Assembly (NCBI RefSeq): GCF_013386585.1
Contig: NZ_JACARO010000018.1
Coordinates: 124,001-188,000, forward strand
Reading direction: 5' to 3'
DNA: 64,000 bases
Source: Pseudomonas sp. P7548
GTDB taxonomy: Bacteria; Pseudomonadota; Gammaproteobacteria; Pseudomonadales; Pseudomonadaceae
Shown piece by piece: positions 36,756-44,748 of this stretch. Within the stretch, counting starts at the first letter, position 1; every line of letters starts with the position of its first letter. Below the pieces are notes generated by a model. That model had not been told where the DNA came from, searched no databases, and worked only from the letters and a program-made list of their open reading frames with translations. A program made the position numbers and the translations under genes.

Positions 36756-37394
36756 ATGTACACACCCCGCGCCTTTGCCCTCGACGACTTGCCCGAACTG
36801 CAGCAACTGATCCAGCACACCCGCCTGGCGCAGTTGGTGACCTTTGGTGAGCAAGGCTTGCAAGCCAGTCATCTGCCGCTGCTGCTCAACCCCGATGAGG
36901 GCCCGAACGGCACACTGTACGGCCACCTGGCCAAGGCCAATCCGCAGTGGAAAGACTTGCAGAACGGCAGCGAAGCCCTGGTGATCTTCGCGGGCGCCGA
37001 AGCCTACGTCAGCCCAGCGTTTTACCCGGCCAAGGCCGAGCACGGCAAAGTCGTACCCACCTGGAACTACATTGCCGTGCACGCCTACGGCAAGGCCGAG
37101 GTGTTTACCGATGCCGAACGGTTGCTCGCAGTGGTCAGTGCGTTGACCGATCGCCACGAAAATGACCGTGCCCAGCCGTGGAAAGTCAGCGACGCCCCGG
37201 CCGACTACATCGACGGCATGCTCAAGGCCATCGTCGGCTTTGCCTTGCCGGTCGAGCGCCTGCTCGGCAAGCGCAAACTCAGCCAGAACCGCAGCCCGGC
37301 CGACGTTGCCGGCGTACGCGAAGGCCTGGCCGCCAGCAGCGATGTGCGTGACCAGACCCTCGCCCGCTTTATTCCCCAAGGAGTTTCAGAATGA
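36756..37394 (+). CDS. PaiB-like FMN-binding negative regulator
   Basis: This 212-residue protein is of the PaiB family (flavin-reductase-like split barrel); Bacillus PaiB represses sporulation and degradative-enzyme genes together with the acetyltransferase PaiA. Signatures are LAQLVTFGEQGLQASHLPLLL, YGHLAKANPQWK, AYVSPAFYPAKAEHGKVVPTWNYIAVHAYG and a C-terminal KAIVGFALPVERLLGKRKLSQNR. ATG 36756 has AAGGAA upstream. Its stop overlaps the next ATG (ATGA). Together with the two acetyltransferases it forms a Pai-like unit, divergent from the MocR gene. Confidence 0.88.
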   Translation: MYTPRAFALDDLPELQQLIQHTRLAQLVTFGEQGLQASHLPLLLNPDEGPNGTLYGHLAKANPQWKDLQNGSEALVIFAGAEAYVSPAFYPAKAEHGKVVPTWNYIAVHAYGKAEVFTDAERLLAVVSALTDRHENDRAQPWKVSDAPADYIDGMLKAIVGFALPVERLLGKRKLSQNRSPADVAGVREGLAASSDVRDQTLARFIPQGVSE

Positions 37395-37837
37395 GCCAGA
37401 TCGACATCCGCCAGGTCACCGCCGCCGACTACGCCGCCTGGCTGCCGCTGTGGCAGGCGTATTTGAAGTTCTACGCGACCGAACTGCCAGACGCTGTCAC
37501 CCAAAGCACCTGGCAGCGCCTGATCGACGCCCATGAGCCGACCCATTCCGCATTGGCCTGGCAGGACGGCAAGGCCGTGGGCATGGTCAATTTCATCTAC
37601 CATCGCTCCAATTGGAGCATCGAGAATTCCTGCTACCTGCAGGACCTGTTGGTGGACCCGGCTCAGCGCGGCACCGGTGTGGGCCGCAAGCTGATCGAGT
37701 TCGTCTACGCCACCGCCAAGGCCGACGGCTGCTGCAAGGTGCATTGGCTGACTCACGAAACCAATGCCACGGCGATCCAGCTGTACGAACGCATCGCCGA
37801 ACGCCCGGGCTTCATTCAATTTCGCAAAGGCCTCTAA
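37391..37837 (+). CDS. GNAT family N-acetyltransferase
   Basis: This 148-residue cytoplasmic protein is a single GNAT domain that transfers acetyl from acetyl-CoA. Strand 4 and the pyrophosphate loop are seen in CYLQDLLVDPAQRGTGVGRKLIEF (RGTGVG is the Q/RxxGxG motif), and a C-terminal ATAIQLYERIAERPGFIQF segment carries the usual tyrosine. It overlaps the paiB stop by 4 bp, so translation is coupled. In the Pai system the acetyltransferase PaiA modifies polyamines; a similar small amine substrate is possible here, but this is inference. Confidence 0.86.
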   Translation: MSQIDIRQVTAADYAAWLPLWQAYLKFYATELPDAVTQSTWQRLIDAHEPTHSALAWQDGKAVGMVNFIYHRSNWSIENSCYLQDLLVDPAQRGTGVGRKLIEFVYATAKADGCCKVHWLTHETNATAIQLYERIAERPGFIQFRKGL

Positions 37838-37847
37838 GGAGCGCAGC

Positions 37848-38519
37848 ATGTCCACTTCCCTCACCGACTGGAAAGGCGTCCCCGCCCCTACCGTGCAACG
37901 GCTCGAAGGGCGCTTTATCCGCCTGGAAAAACTCGACCCCGCGCGCCATGGCGATGACTTGTTCCAAGCCCTGCAAGGCCCCGGTGCCGACCCCAAGCTG
38001 TGGGATTACCTGCCTTACGGGCCGTTCCCCGAGCGCGCCGCGTTTGATGCCTGGCTCGACAACCATGCCCAGCACGCCGACCCGTATTTCTTCAGCGTGA
38101 TCGACCGCGCCACCGGCCAGGTGCAGGGCATCCTCAGCCTGATGTCCATCGTGCCGGCCCAGGGCCGAATCGAAATCGGCCACGTCACCTTCGGTGCGCC
38201 CATGCAGCGCTCGCCAAAAAGCACCGAAGCGGTGTACCTGCTGGCCAAACATGCGTTCGAGCAGGGCTACCGTCGCCTGGAGTGGAAGTGCAACAACGGC
38301 AACGCCCGCTCCAAATATGCGGCTGAACGCCTGGGCTTCAGTTTTGAAGGCGTGTTCCGCCAACACATGGTGGTCAAGGGCCAGAACCGCGACACGGCGT
38401 GGTATTCGATTATCGACTCGGAATGGCCCAAGGTGGGGGCGGGCTTTGAGGAATGGTTGTCGGAGGGGAATCAGAGGGGTGAAGGCCAGCTGAAAACCTT
38501 GGCCGAGTGCCGGGCCTAG
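37848..38519 (+). CDS. GNAT family N-acetyltransferase, RimJ/RimL-like
   Basis: This 223-residue cytoplasmic protein has a RimJ/RimL-type GNAT domain: LEGRFIRLEKLDPARHGDDL at the start, a central WDYLPYGPF, acceptor core EIGHVTFGAPMQRSPKSTEAVYLLAKHAFEQGYRRLEWKC and NARSKYAAERLGFSFEGVFRQHMVVKGQNRDT. ATG 37848 has AAGGAG upstream, 10 bp after the previous stop. It is the third gene of the PaiB-GNAT-GNAT operon and ends at a shared hairpin (38528-38553). Substrates of this subfamily include ribosomal protein N-termini and small amines. Confidence 0.87.
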   Translation: MSTSLTDWKGVPAPTVQRLEGRFIRLEKLDPARHGDDLFQALQGPGADPKLWDYLPYGPFPERAAFDAWLDNHAQHADPYFFSVIDRATGQVQGILSLMSIVPAQGRIEIGHVTFGAPMQRSPKSTEAVYLLAKHAFEQGYRRLEWKCNNGNARSKYAAERLGFSFEGVFRQHMVVKGQNRDTAWYSIIDSEWPKVGAGFEEWLSEGNQRGEGQLKTLAECRA

Positions 38520-38527
38520 CGCCTTGT

Positions 38528-38553
38528 ACGGTTCCCACAAAAGTGGGAACCGT
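38528..38553. terminator. Shared bidirectional hairpin between convergent genes
   Basis: ACGGTTCCCAC-AAAA-GTGGGAACCGT is an 11-bp perfect stem with a 4-base loop, between the acetyltransferase (+) and hipB (-) stops. TCTGT follows on the plus strand, a weak T tract. Confidence 0.72.
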
Positions 38554-38557
38554 TCTG

Positions 38558-38833
38558 TCACACCTCCCGTCGTACCTTCACCACCCCCATTTTCAGCCCG
38601 AACGGCCTGAACACGGCATTCAGCGACTTCAGTGTCTGATTGCCTTCACCATGCTCAATATGCACCAAGGTGCGCACGGAGATTTTGCACATCCTGGCGA
38701 ACTGGCTTTGGTGTAGCCCGGTGACTTCGGTGCGAAGACGGCGTACGGCCTCACCCAACTCAAGTGTGCCCTGCGCCAAGCCCAGCTCAACGTCTTCAAT
38801 GACCTGTGCACGCTGGTCAATGGAAATACTCAT
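38558..38833 (-). CDS. hipB: HipB-like XRE family antitoxin/repressor
   Basis: This 91-residue protein has an XRE helix-turn-helix (about 25-80; VTGLHQSQFARMCKISVRTLVHIEHGEGNQTLKSLNAVFRPFGLKMG), as in HipB-type antitoxins that neutralise HipA and repress the operon. ATG 38833 overlaps the hipA stop by 4 bp (ATGA); an extended frame to 38845 is possible. Unusually it follows hipA rather than preceding it. The three palindromes upstream of hipA are candidate operators for it. Assignment as antitoxin is inferred from pairing. Confidence 0.82.
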   Translation of the reverse strand: MSISIDQRAQVIEDVELGLAQGTLELGEAVRRLRTEVTGLHQSQFARMCKISVRTLVHIEHGEGNQTLKSLNAVFRPFGLKMGVVKVRREV

Positions 38834-40170
38834 CTCAACCCCCACTCAGCCAAACGCCGGTCCAGCTCACGCAGCGCGATACGAGGATGATTCAGGGTGA
38901 CCTCCGGCAGGCCGCTGGCGACGAGGATGTCGGGCAAGGCTCGCAGACGCTGCGCCTCTTCACGAAGGCGTTCATAAACCAAGCCAGGGTCAACCACCGG
39001 CGAAAGCACGTTGCAAACGCCTCGCCAATCAATGTCCCCCGCAACTTCCAGTGCCCCCGGCCACTTCGTGGTACGGGTGATGCCTTCATCATCCATGACC
39101 ATTGGGGCCAGGTCGTAGATAGGCGCAAGGCGCAAGCTGTCGGCCCCCCTGATAATGGAGGTATTGCGCCCATGGTTATCGGAGTTACCGAGGATTTTAT
39201 TCAGCAAATCACGACGCAGGTAATCGACGACAAGATCAGTGATTTGCTCGCTCTGACCGGCGGTTTTCCAAAGACTGGCCAGCAGTTGCACAACCTTTAC
39301 ATGATCCATGGAACTGCCGGGCGCCGTATTGCCCGCCGCCGAATAAATCGACTCCACCGCAAAACGCTCTACGCCCTGGTCACTGACAGCACGATCAAAG
39401 CGGTGCATCCACAAACTCGGCTTGCTGGCCTCTTCCAACGCGAGCCCTTCTGCTGCAACCGTTTCAATGCCCAGCACCTGCAATGCCTTGTAGAAGTGGT
39501 ACTCGCTCCTGAGGATGTCCTGATCGCGCTGCAAGCCTTGGTTGCGGGCGAACTTGATAAACCAGTGCTGGGTAACGTGTGCATCCTCCAGGACCGCATC
39601 GGGGTACAGCAGCCCGTCATGGCTCTGAGCAAGCAGCAATTTTGGGGCTTCGCCACCCGCCCCCGTGGCGCCGCCAATGGCAGCGCCCTGCTCATAAGCG
39701 TACTCAAGAAAGCGGTTATCGCGTTCAACGACCTCTTTGCGCGCAAAGCCGACGACAGGGCGATGTGCCTCTGCACGCCCAGACTCCTTGATGCGCATAT
39801 GGCCGATAGGCGCGGGCGTACTGCGCGCCAGCAGGAACAGGTCCGCACTGAGGTTGTCGGGTTTTTCTGCGCCAATACGGTTCAGGAGAAAGCGTTTTGC
39901 AGCACCTGCCGGAGCAATGTCGTACAGAAACGCGGGCGCCTGATTGAGCGACTCCCGCCCCCAGGTAGGCGGTACTCGTACGCTGACCGCCGTGGAAAAC
40001 AACGTCTCAATGTGGTCCAGATGATTCTCCAGGTAGACGCTCTCGTAGGCGTAGCGACAAGGGCCGGCGAAACCGGCTTGTGGCTCGGTAAACTCCAGAA
40101 TCATCGCGTCCTGCCAGACATCGGCATCGAACACCTGAAGCGTCAATTTGAATGCGGCGTCGATCTGCAA
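38830..40170 (-). CDS. hipA: HipA family serine/threonine kinase toxin
   Basis: HipA-type toxins phosphorylate targets such as glutamyl-tRNA synthetase and cause dormancy. The protein has the N-terminal HipA segment (LTLQVFDADVWQDAMILEF) and kinase core. The catalytic loop is GNSDNHGRN (NSDNHGRN at about 329-336) and the metal-binding motif is in APIYDLAPM (about 352-354), both complete, so activity is likely. The start is uncertain: TTG 40170 with AAGG nine bases upstream gives 446 residues, the usual size. ATG 40269 would add 33 atypical residues and put the operator repeats in the coding region. It precedes hipB with a 4-bp overlap. Confidence 0.84.
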   Translation of the reverse strand: MQIDAAFKLTLQVFDADVWQDAMILEFTEPQAGFAGPCRYAYESVYLENHLDHIETLFSTAVSVRVPPTWGRESLNQAPAFLYDIAPAGAAKRFLLNRIGAEKPDNLSADLFLLARSTPAPIGHMRIKESGRAEAHRPVVGFARKEVVERDNRFLEYAYEQGAAIGGATGAGGEAPKLLLAQSHDGLLYPDAVLEDAHVTQHWFIKFARNQGLQRDQDILRSEYHFYKALQVLGIETVAAEGLALEEASKPSLWMHRFDRAVSDQGVERFAVESIYSAAGNTAPGSSMDHVKVVQLLASLWKTAGQSEQITDLVVDYLRRDLLNKILGNSDNHGRNTSIIRGADSLRLAPIYDLAPMVMDDEGITRTTKWPGALEVAGDIDWRGVCNVLSPVVDPGLVYERLREEAQRLRALPDILVASGLPEVTLNHPRIALRELDRRLAEWGLR

Positions 40171-40262
40171 TTTAATGCACCTTAAATCATCTTGAGGGCG
40201 GCCAATCTGCAATATAGTGCATAAATTCGAAAACTGCCGAGCAATTAGCGCAATATAATGCA
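40166..40262. promoter_or_regulatory. Three palindromic operator-like repeats upstream of hipA
   Basis: TGCAATTTAATGCA (40166-40179), TGCAATATAGTGCA (40208-40221) and CGCAATATAATGCA (40249-40262) are three near-palindromic copies of one 14-bp site, with starts 42 and 41 bp apart (four helical turns). The first overlaps the hipA ribosome binding site. They are the probable HipB binding sites. Confidence 0.8.
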
Positions 40263-40393
40263 TGCGCATACCCTATATGCCACGGACGTAAGCAATAAAC
40301 TGCAGATTTACAAGCCGTCACCTCTCCGACACATTCCTGTAAACACCCTCCGCTATACAGGTCGACTCGTTTCTTATAACAAGGTCGTCCGTC

Positions 40394-43279
40394 ATGCCCC
40401 CGTCGCCCCACCGTCTTGCGTTGGCCATCACTTTATTGGCTGGCAGCGGTTTCGCTGAAGCAGACCCCGCGCCGCCGAAGAACCTGCAAATCACTGCACC
40501 CACGACCACCGGGCAAACCCTGGGTGGCAGTGATGCGTTGACCACCTCAGCCACCGGCAGCATCACCACGTCCGGCGTGGCGGTGACCTTGAAGGACGGC
40601 ACCAGCGGTGCGGGCGTGGTGATCACCAACGCAGGCAAGCTGGTGTCCAGCGGCGGTCGGGGTATCGACAGCTCGGGGACGATTACCGGCGCGCGTAACT
40701 ACAGCATCTACAACCTTGCGGGCGGCGTGATCCAGGGCGCCAATGATGCGCTGCGCATCAACAGCAATTTCGCCAGCGGCACGTTGTTGATCGACAACAG
40801 TGGCACCATTCGCTCGGCCACCGGCCAAGGGCTGGACCTGGATGCGATCCGCAGCAACAACGTCACCACCACCATTATCAACCGCGCAGGCGGGCTGATT
40901 CGCGGCGACGCCAGTGACGGCATGAAGACCGGCGCCAACGCCAGCATTACCAACTACGGTGAGATTTCCACGGGCAACACCTTCTCCCGCGATGACAAGT
41001 TCGACGGCGTCGATATCGATTCCGCCACCGGCGTGACGGTGACCAACTACGGCCTGATTTCCGGTGGCCGTCACGGCATCACCACCGACCTGGGCGCCAC
41101 GCTGACCAACTACGGCACGGTGATCGGCCGTAACGGTTCGGGTTTTGGCTCCGACGGCGACGGCACGGTGATCAACCATGGCACCATCACTGGCGCATTT
41201 TCCGGGCTGCAGCCGGACGGCGACGGCGATGGCGTGGACATCGACAAGATCGCCCACATCGAAAACTACGGCATCATCCAGGGCGTCGGCGCAGGTGGCG
41301 TCGACAAGAACGGCTTTGCCAACGGCAGCGAAGGCATCGCCCTGGGGGGCGGCACGGTGTACAACGCCAAGGGCGCGCTGGTCAGCGGCGCCAACAACGC
41401 GATCCTGGTGGACGACGGCAGCGACGGCCCAGGCCTTGCCGCCACCACCCTGGAAAACCATGGCGTCATCCAGGGGCTGAATGGCTTTGGCGTGAAGTTC
41501 GTCGGCAACTTTGCCGACACCGTGATCAACGACGGCACCATCCGTGGCAGCAACGGCCTGGCCCTGGACCTGGGTGGCGGCGACGACAAACTGGTGTTGC
41601 TGGCGGGCAGCCGGTTTGTCGGCACAGTCGATGGCGGCGCGGGGTATGACCGCGTCACGATGGACGACGCCGCAGGCGGCAGCTTGGGTGACAGCCGCAA
41701 CTTCGAGTGGCTGGACGTCAAGCAAGGTACCTGGACACTCACCGGCAGCGGTGATTTCAGTGACGGCGGCGAGATTTTCAGCGGCGCCACACTGATCAAC
41801 CAGGGCGGTATCGCGGGCAACGTGACGGTCGACGCTGGCGGTGTGTATGCCGGCAACGGCTCGGTAGGCGGCCTGACCGTCAACGGTACGCTGCAGGCCA
41901 ATACCACCCAGGGCCCTATCACCATTACCCGCGACCTGACCCTGGGCAGCCATTCGGTGTTGGCACTCAGTGGCAATTCACCGTGGCAAGGCCATTACAC
42001 GTTGCTGCAAGCCGGCAACATCACCGGGCAGTTTGCGAAGGTCACCAGCGACTATGCGTTCCTGACCCCTACCCTGGACTACAGCACCACCCAAGTCGGC
42101 CTGACCTACACCCGCAACGACGTCAGCTTCAACAGTTTCGCCAGCAGCGCCAACGGCAGCAGCGCCGCCAACGGCTTGGCCGGCCTGGGCAAGGATAACG
42201 CGCTGTATAACGCCTTGATCACCAGCACGAGCGCTACCGCGGGCGCGGCCATCGAGCAACTGGCCGGCAGCAGCACCGCCAACCTCACCAGCGCTACCCT
42301 CGGCGCCAGCGCCCAGGTGGGCGGCAGCATGCTCGCGGCGATGCATCAACTGGGCGGTGGCGCGGGCTTGCTGGTGGGGCTCGATAGCCGTGACACCCCT
42401 GTACTCGCGGCCACCGGTGTGCCCGCCGAGGCGCGCAACCTCAACGACCCGAACGCTCGCGGCCGCCTGTGGCTGCAAGGCATCGGCAGCTACGGCAAGC
42501 TGGACGGCGAGCACGGCAACAGCGGGCTGACCCAACGTACCAAAGGCAGTGTGCTAGGCGCCGACTGGGCACTGGACAGCGACTGGCGCCTCGGTGTGCT
42601 GGGTGGCTATTCCAAGACCGACCTGGACACCACCGGCGTTGACGGCAGCGTCGACAGCTGGCACGCCGGCGTCTACGCCCTGCGCCAGAGTGGCCCCTTG
42701 GCCTTGCGCCTGGGCGCGGCCTACAGCGGGCACCAGGGTGATAGCAAACGCACGGTGGCCTTCAACGGGTTCAGCGACACACCCAAAGGCGACTACGACG
42801 CCAACAGCCAACAAGCCTTCGCCGAACTGGGTTACGCCATGGGCAGCGGCCGTCTGAGCGCCGAACCGTTCGCCAACCTCGGCTACCAGCGTTACCACCG
42901 TGACAGCTACAACGAAAAAGGCGGCGCCGCCGCGCTGCATGTCGACGGCCAGACCCAGGACAACGTCAACAGCACCCTGGGCCTGCGCCTGGCGCATCTG
43001 AGCCAGTTGGAAAACGGCATCAGCTTCACTCCGAGGGTCAGCGCAGGCTGGAAGCACACCTACGGCGATGTCGACAGCAACACGCGCCAAGCCTTCGTCG
43101 CGGGCGGCACCGCGTTCAATGTCGAAGGCAGCGCCTTGGACCGCGACAGCCTGCTGCTGGAAGCCGGCCTGGACGTCGGTTTGTCAGCCCGCCACACCCT
43201 GGGCCTGGGCTACAACGGCGAGATTGGCAGCAACAGCCGCAACCACGCGGTGATCGGGCAATGGCAGATGAGTTTTTAA
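40394..43279 (+). CDS. Autotransporter (type Va) with beta-helix passenger
   Basis: This 961-residue outer-membrane protein has a signal peptide (about 1-24), a passenger of repeated NYGxIxG-type strands (ITNYGEIS, VTNYGLISG, LTNYGTVIG, IENYGIIQG, LENHGVIQG, VINDGTIRG) forming a predicted beta-helix to about residue 600, a short linker helix and a C-terminal beta-barrel from about 689 (GRLWLQGIGSYGKL) ending in the aromatic IGQWQMSF. The terminal Phe is required for barrel insertion. The passenger is low-complexity, with many Gly, Asn and Thr residues. It lies next to a truncated paralogue at 43389. Adhesion or biofilm is plausible; no enzymatic motif is seen. Confidence 0.88.
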   Translation: MPPSPHRLALAITLLAGSGFAEADPAPPKNLQITAPTTTGQTLGGSDALTTSATGSITTSGVAVTLKDGTSGAGVVITNAGKLVSSGGRGIDSSGTITGARNYSIYNLAGGVIQGANDALRINSNFASGTLLIDNSGTIRSATGQGLDLDAIRSNNVTTTIINRAGGLIRGDASDGMKTGANASITNYGEISTGNTFSRDDKFDGVDIDSATGVTVTNYGLISGGRHGITTDLGATLTNYGTVIGRNGSGFGSDGDGTVINHGTITGAFSGLQPDGDGDGVDIDKIAHIENYGIIQGVGAGGVDKNGFANGSEGIALGGGTVYNAKGALVSGANNAILVDDGSDGPGLAATTLENHGVIQGLNGFGVKFVGNFADTVINDGTIRGSNGLALDLGGGDDKLVLLAGSRFVGTVDGGAGYDRVTMDDAAGGSLGDSRNFEWLDVKQGTWTLTGSGDFSDGGEIFSGATLINQGGIAGNVTVDAGGVYAGNGSVGGLTVNGTLQANTTQGPITITRDLTLGSHSVLALSGNSPWQGHYTLLQAGNITGQFAKVTSDYAFLTPTLDYSTTQVGLTYTRNDVSFNSFASSANGSSAANGLAGLGKDNALYNALITSTSATAGAAIEQLAGSSTANLTSATLGASAQVGGSMLAAMHQLGGGAGLLVGLDSRDTPVLAATGVPAEARNLNDPNARGRLWLQGIGSYGKLDGEHGNSGLTQRTKGSVLGADWALDSDWRLGVLGGYSKTDLDTTGVDGSVDSWHAGVYALRQSGPLALRLGAAYSGHQGDSKRTVAFNGFSDTPKGDYDANSQQAFAELGYAMGSGRLSAEPFANLGYQRYHRDSYNEKGGAAALHVDGQTQDNVNSTLGLRLAHLSQLENGISFTPRVSAGWKHTYGDVDSNTRQAFVAGGTAFNVEGSALDRDSLLLEAGLDVGLSARHTLGLGYNGEIGSNSRNHAVIGQWQMSF

Positions 43280-43388
43280 TCGCTGCGCACGAAAGACGAC
43301 TCCTGCAAAACAGGGGTCGATGACCTGACAGTTATCCCCCCGTCACCTCGCTAGATTCCCGACCTCATTCAACAGAGGTCGGGAATTC

Positions 43389-44675
43389 ATGCCCCATATA
43401 CCCCGTAGATCAGCGTTCATCATCAGCCTTGTGGCTGCTGGCGGTTTTCAACTCGCGTATGCCCGTGGTGATATCGAATACAGACCGTACTCGATTCAAC
43501 CGTATGACGCGCTTGATGAGTGGTTCTACACGCCTGAAGAACCAGCGGCCCTCCTAGACAATTACCTCGCCCGGCAGGCGACTACCCCCAATGGCTTGCA
43601 GGTCGCCAAGGTGCTCGACCCTGCGCTGATTCGCCTGCTGGAGTCAGGCCAACTGACCTCCGAACAGCTCAAAGCCCTGCAAAAGTTGGACGATGCGCTC
43701 AAAAGACAACCGGGTGGCTATGGCGCGGCCCTGGAGCAACTGGCGGGCAGTCAACATGCCAACCTGGCTGCAGCCACCCAGAACACCACACAACAACTCA
43801 GCCACCGCTTGCTCACCACTTTGCGCGAATTGCCGACTGACGAAGACGGCCACTTCTGGGTAAAAAACCTCGGCAATGAGGGCAGCCTCGACGGCCAACG
43901 CGGCAGCGCCGGTCTTAACCTGGACACCCAAGGCCTGCTGTTGGGTACGGATTGGGCGCTGGACCACGCCTGGCGGGTCGGCGTGCTGGGCGCAAAATCC
44001 ACTCATCGCCTGGACGCCAGGCGCTTTGCCGCCGAGCTGGACAGCTGGCACCTGGGCGCCTATGCCGTACGCCAGGACGGCCCCCTGGCCGTGCGCCTGG
44101 GAGCGATCTACAGCAACCATGGCGGGAAGAATAAACGCACGATCGATATCCAGGGTTACAAGAACTCGCTCAATGGCAACTACGACGCCACAAGCCAGAC
44201 GGCTTTCGCCGAATTCGGCTATCAGCTGGGCCGTGGGGACTTCAGCCTTGAACCGTTTGCCGGCCTTGGCTACCAGCGCTATCAACGTGACGGCTTCCAG
44301 GAGCACGGCGGGCTGACGGCGCTGAATGTCCGCGCGCAAACCCAGCAGAACGTCAACAGCACCCTCGGCCTGCGCCTGGCGAAGTCGTACAGGTTCGATA
44401 ACCAGATGATCCTCACGCCGCACCTGAGCAGCGGTTGGAAACACCTGTATGGCGATGTGGACAGTCGGGTGCGCCAGTCCTTCCGATATGGCGGCGGCGC
44501 CATTGACGACTTCACCATCCAAGGCACATCCCTGGACCGCAACAGCCTCAACCTGCAGGCGGGGTTGGACCTGGCCTTGACGAACAACCATAGCGTCGGC
44601 CTGGCCTACGCCAGCGAGTCCGGCACCCACAGCAGCAGCCAAAGCCTGACCGGACAGTGGCGGATTCGGTTCTGA
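43389..44675 (+). CDS. Autotransporter beta-domain protein with vestigial passenger
   Basis: This 428-residue paralogue follows the previous gene by 109 bp. It has a signal peptide (about 1-25), about 130 residues with no beta-helix repeats, then the barrel from about residue 157 (GHFWVKNLGNEGSLDGQRG) to the C-terminal QWRIRF. Barrel segments closely follow the neighbour (ALRLGA/AVRLGA, PFAGLGYQRYQRD/PFANLGYQRYHRD, NVNSTLGLRLA in both). It probably arose by tandem duplication with passenger loss, and may be a stand-alone outer-membrane barrel. It is convergent with pycB; a G-rich terminator (44692-44718) lies between them. Confidence 0.87.
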   Translation: MPHIPRRSAFIISLVAAGGFQLAYARGDIEYRPYSIQPYDALDEWFYTPEEPAALLDNYLARQATTPNGLQVAKVLDPALIRLLESGQLTSEQLKALQKLDDALKRQPGGYGAALEQLAGSQHANLAAATQNTTQQLSHRLLTTLRELPTDEDGHFWVKNLGNEGSLDGQRGSAGLNLDTQGLLLGTDWALDHAWRVGVLGAKSTHRLDARRFAAELDSWHLGAYAVRQDGPLAVRLGAIYSNHGGKNKRTIDIQGYKNSLNGNYDATSQTAFAEFGYQLGRGDFSLEPFAGLGYQRYQRDGFQEHGGLTALNVRAQTQQNVNSTLGLRLAKSYRFDNQMILTPHLSSGWKHLYGDVDSRVRQSFRYGGGAIDDFTIQGTSLDRNSLNLQAGLDLALTNNHSVGLAYASESGTHSSSQSLTGQWRIRF

Positions 44676-44691
44676 CCCTCAAATCCCAGGC

Positions 44692-44718
44692 AAAAAAAAG
44701 GGGGGCACCTGCCCCCCC
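44692..44718 (-). terminator. Rho-independent terminator after pycB
   Basis: On the minus strand GGGGGGCA (GGGCA-GG-TGCCC core) forms a stem with TGCCCCCC and is followed by eight T residues. It terminates the pycA-pycB transcript about 30 bp after the stop. Confidence 0.88.
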
Positions 44719-44748
44719 GAGGATTAAGCGGTAGTGTCGAAGGCTGGA

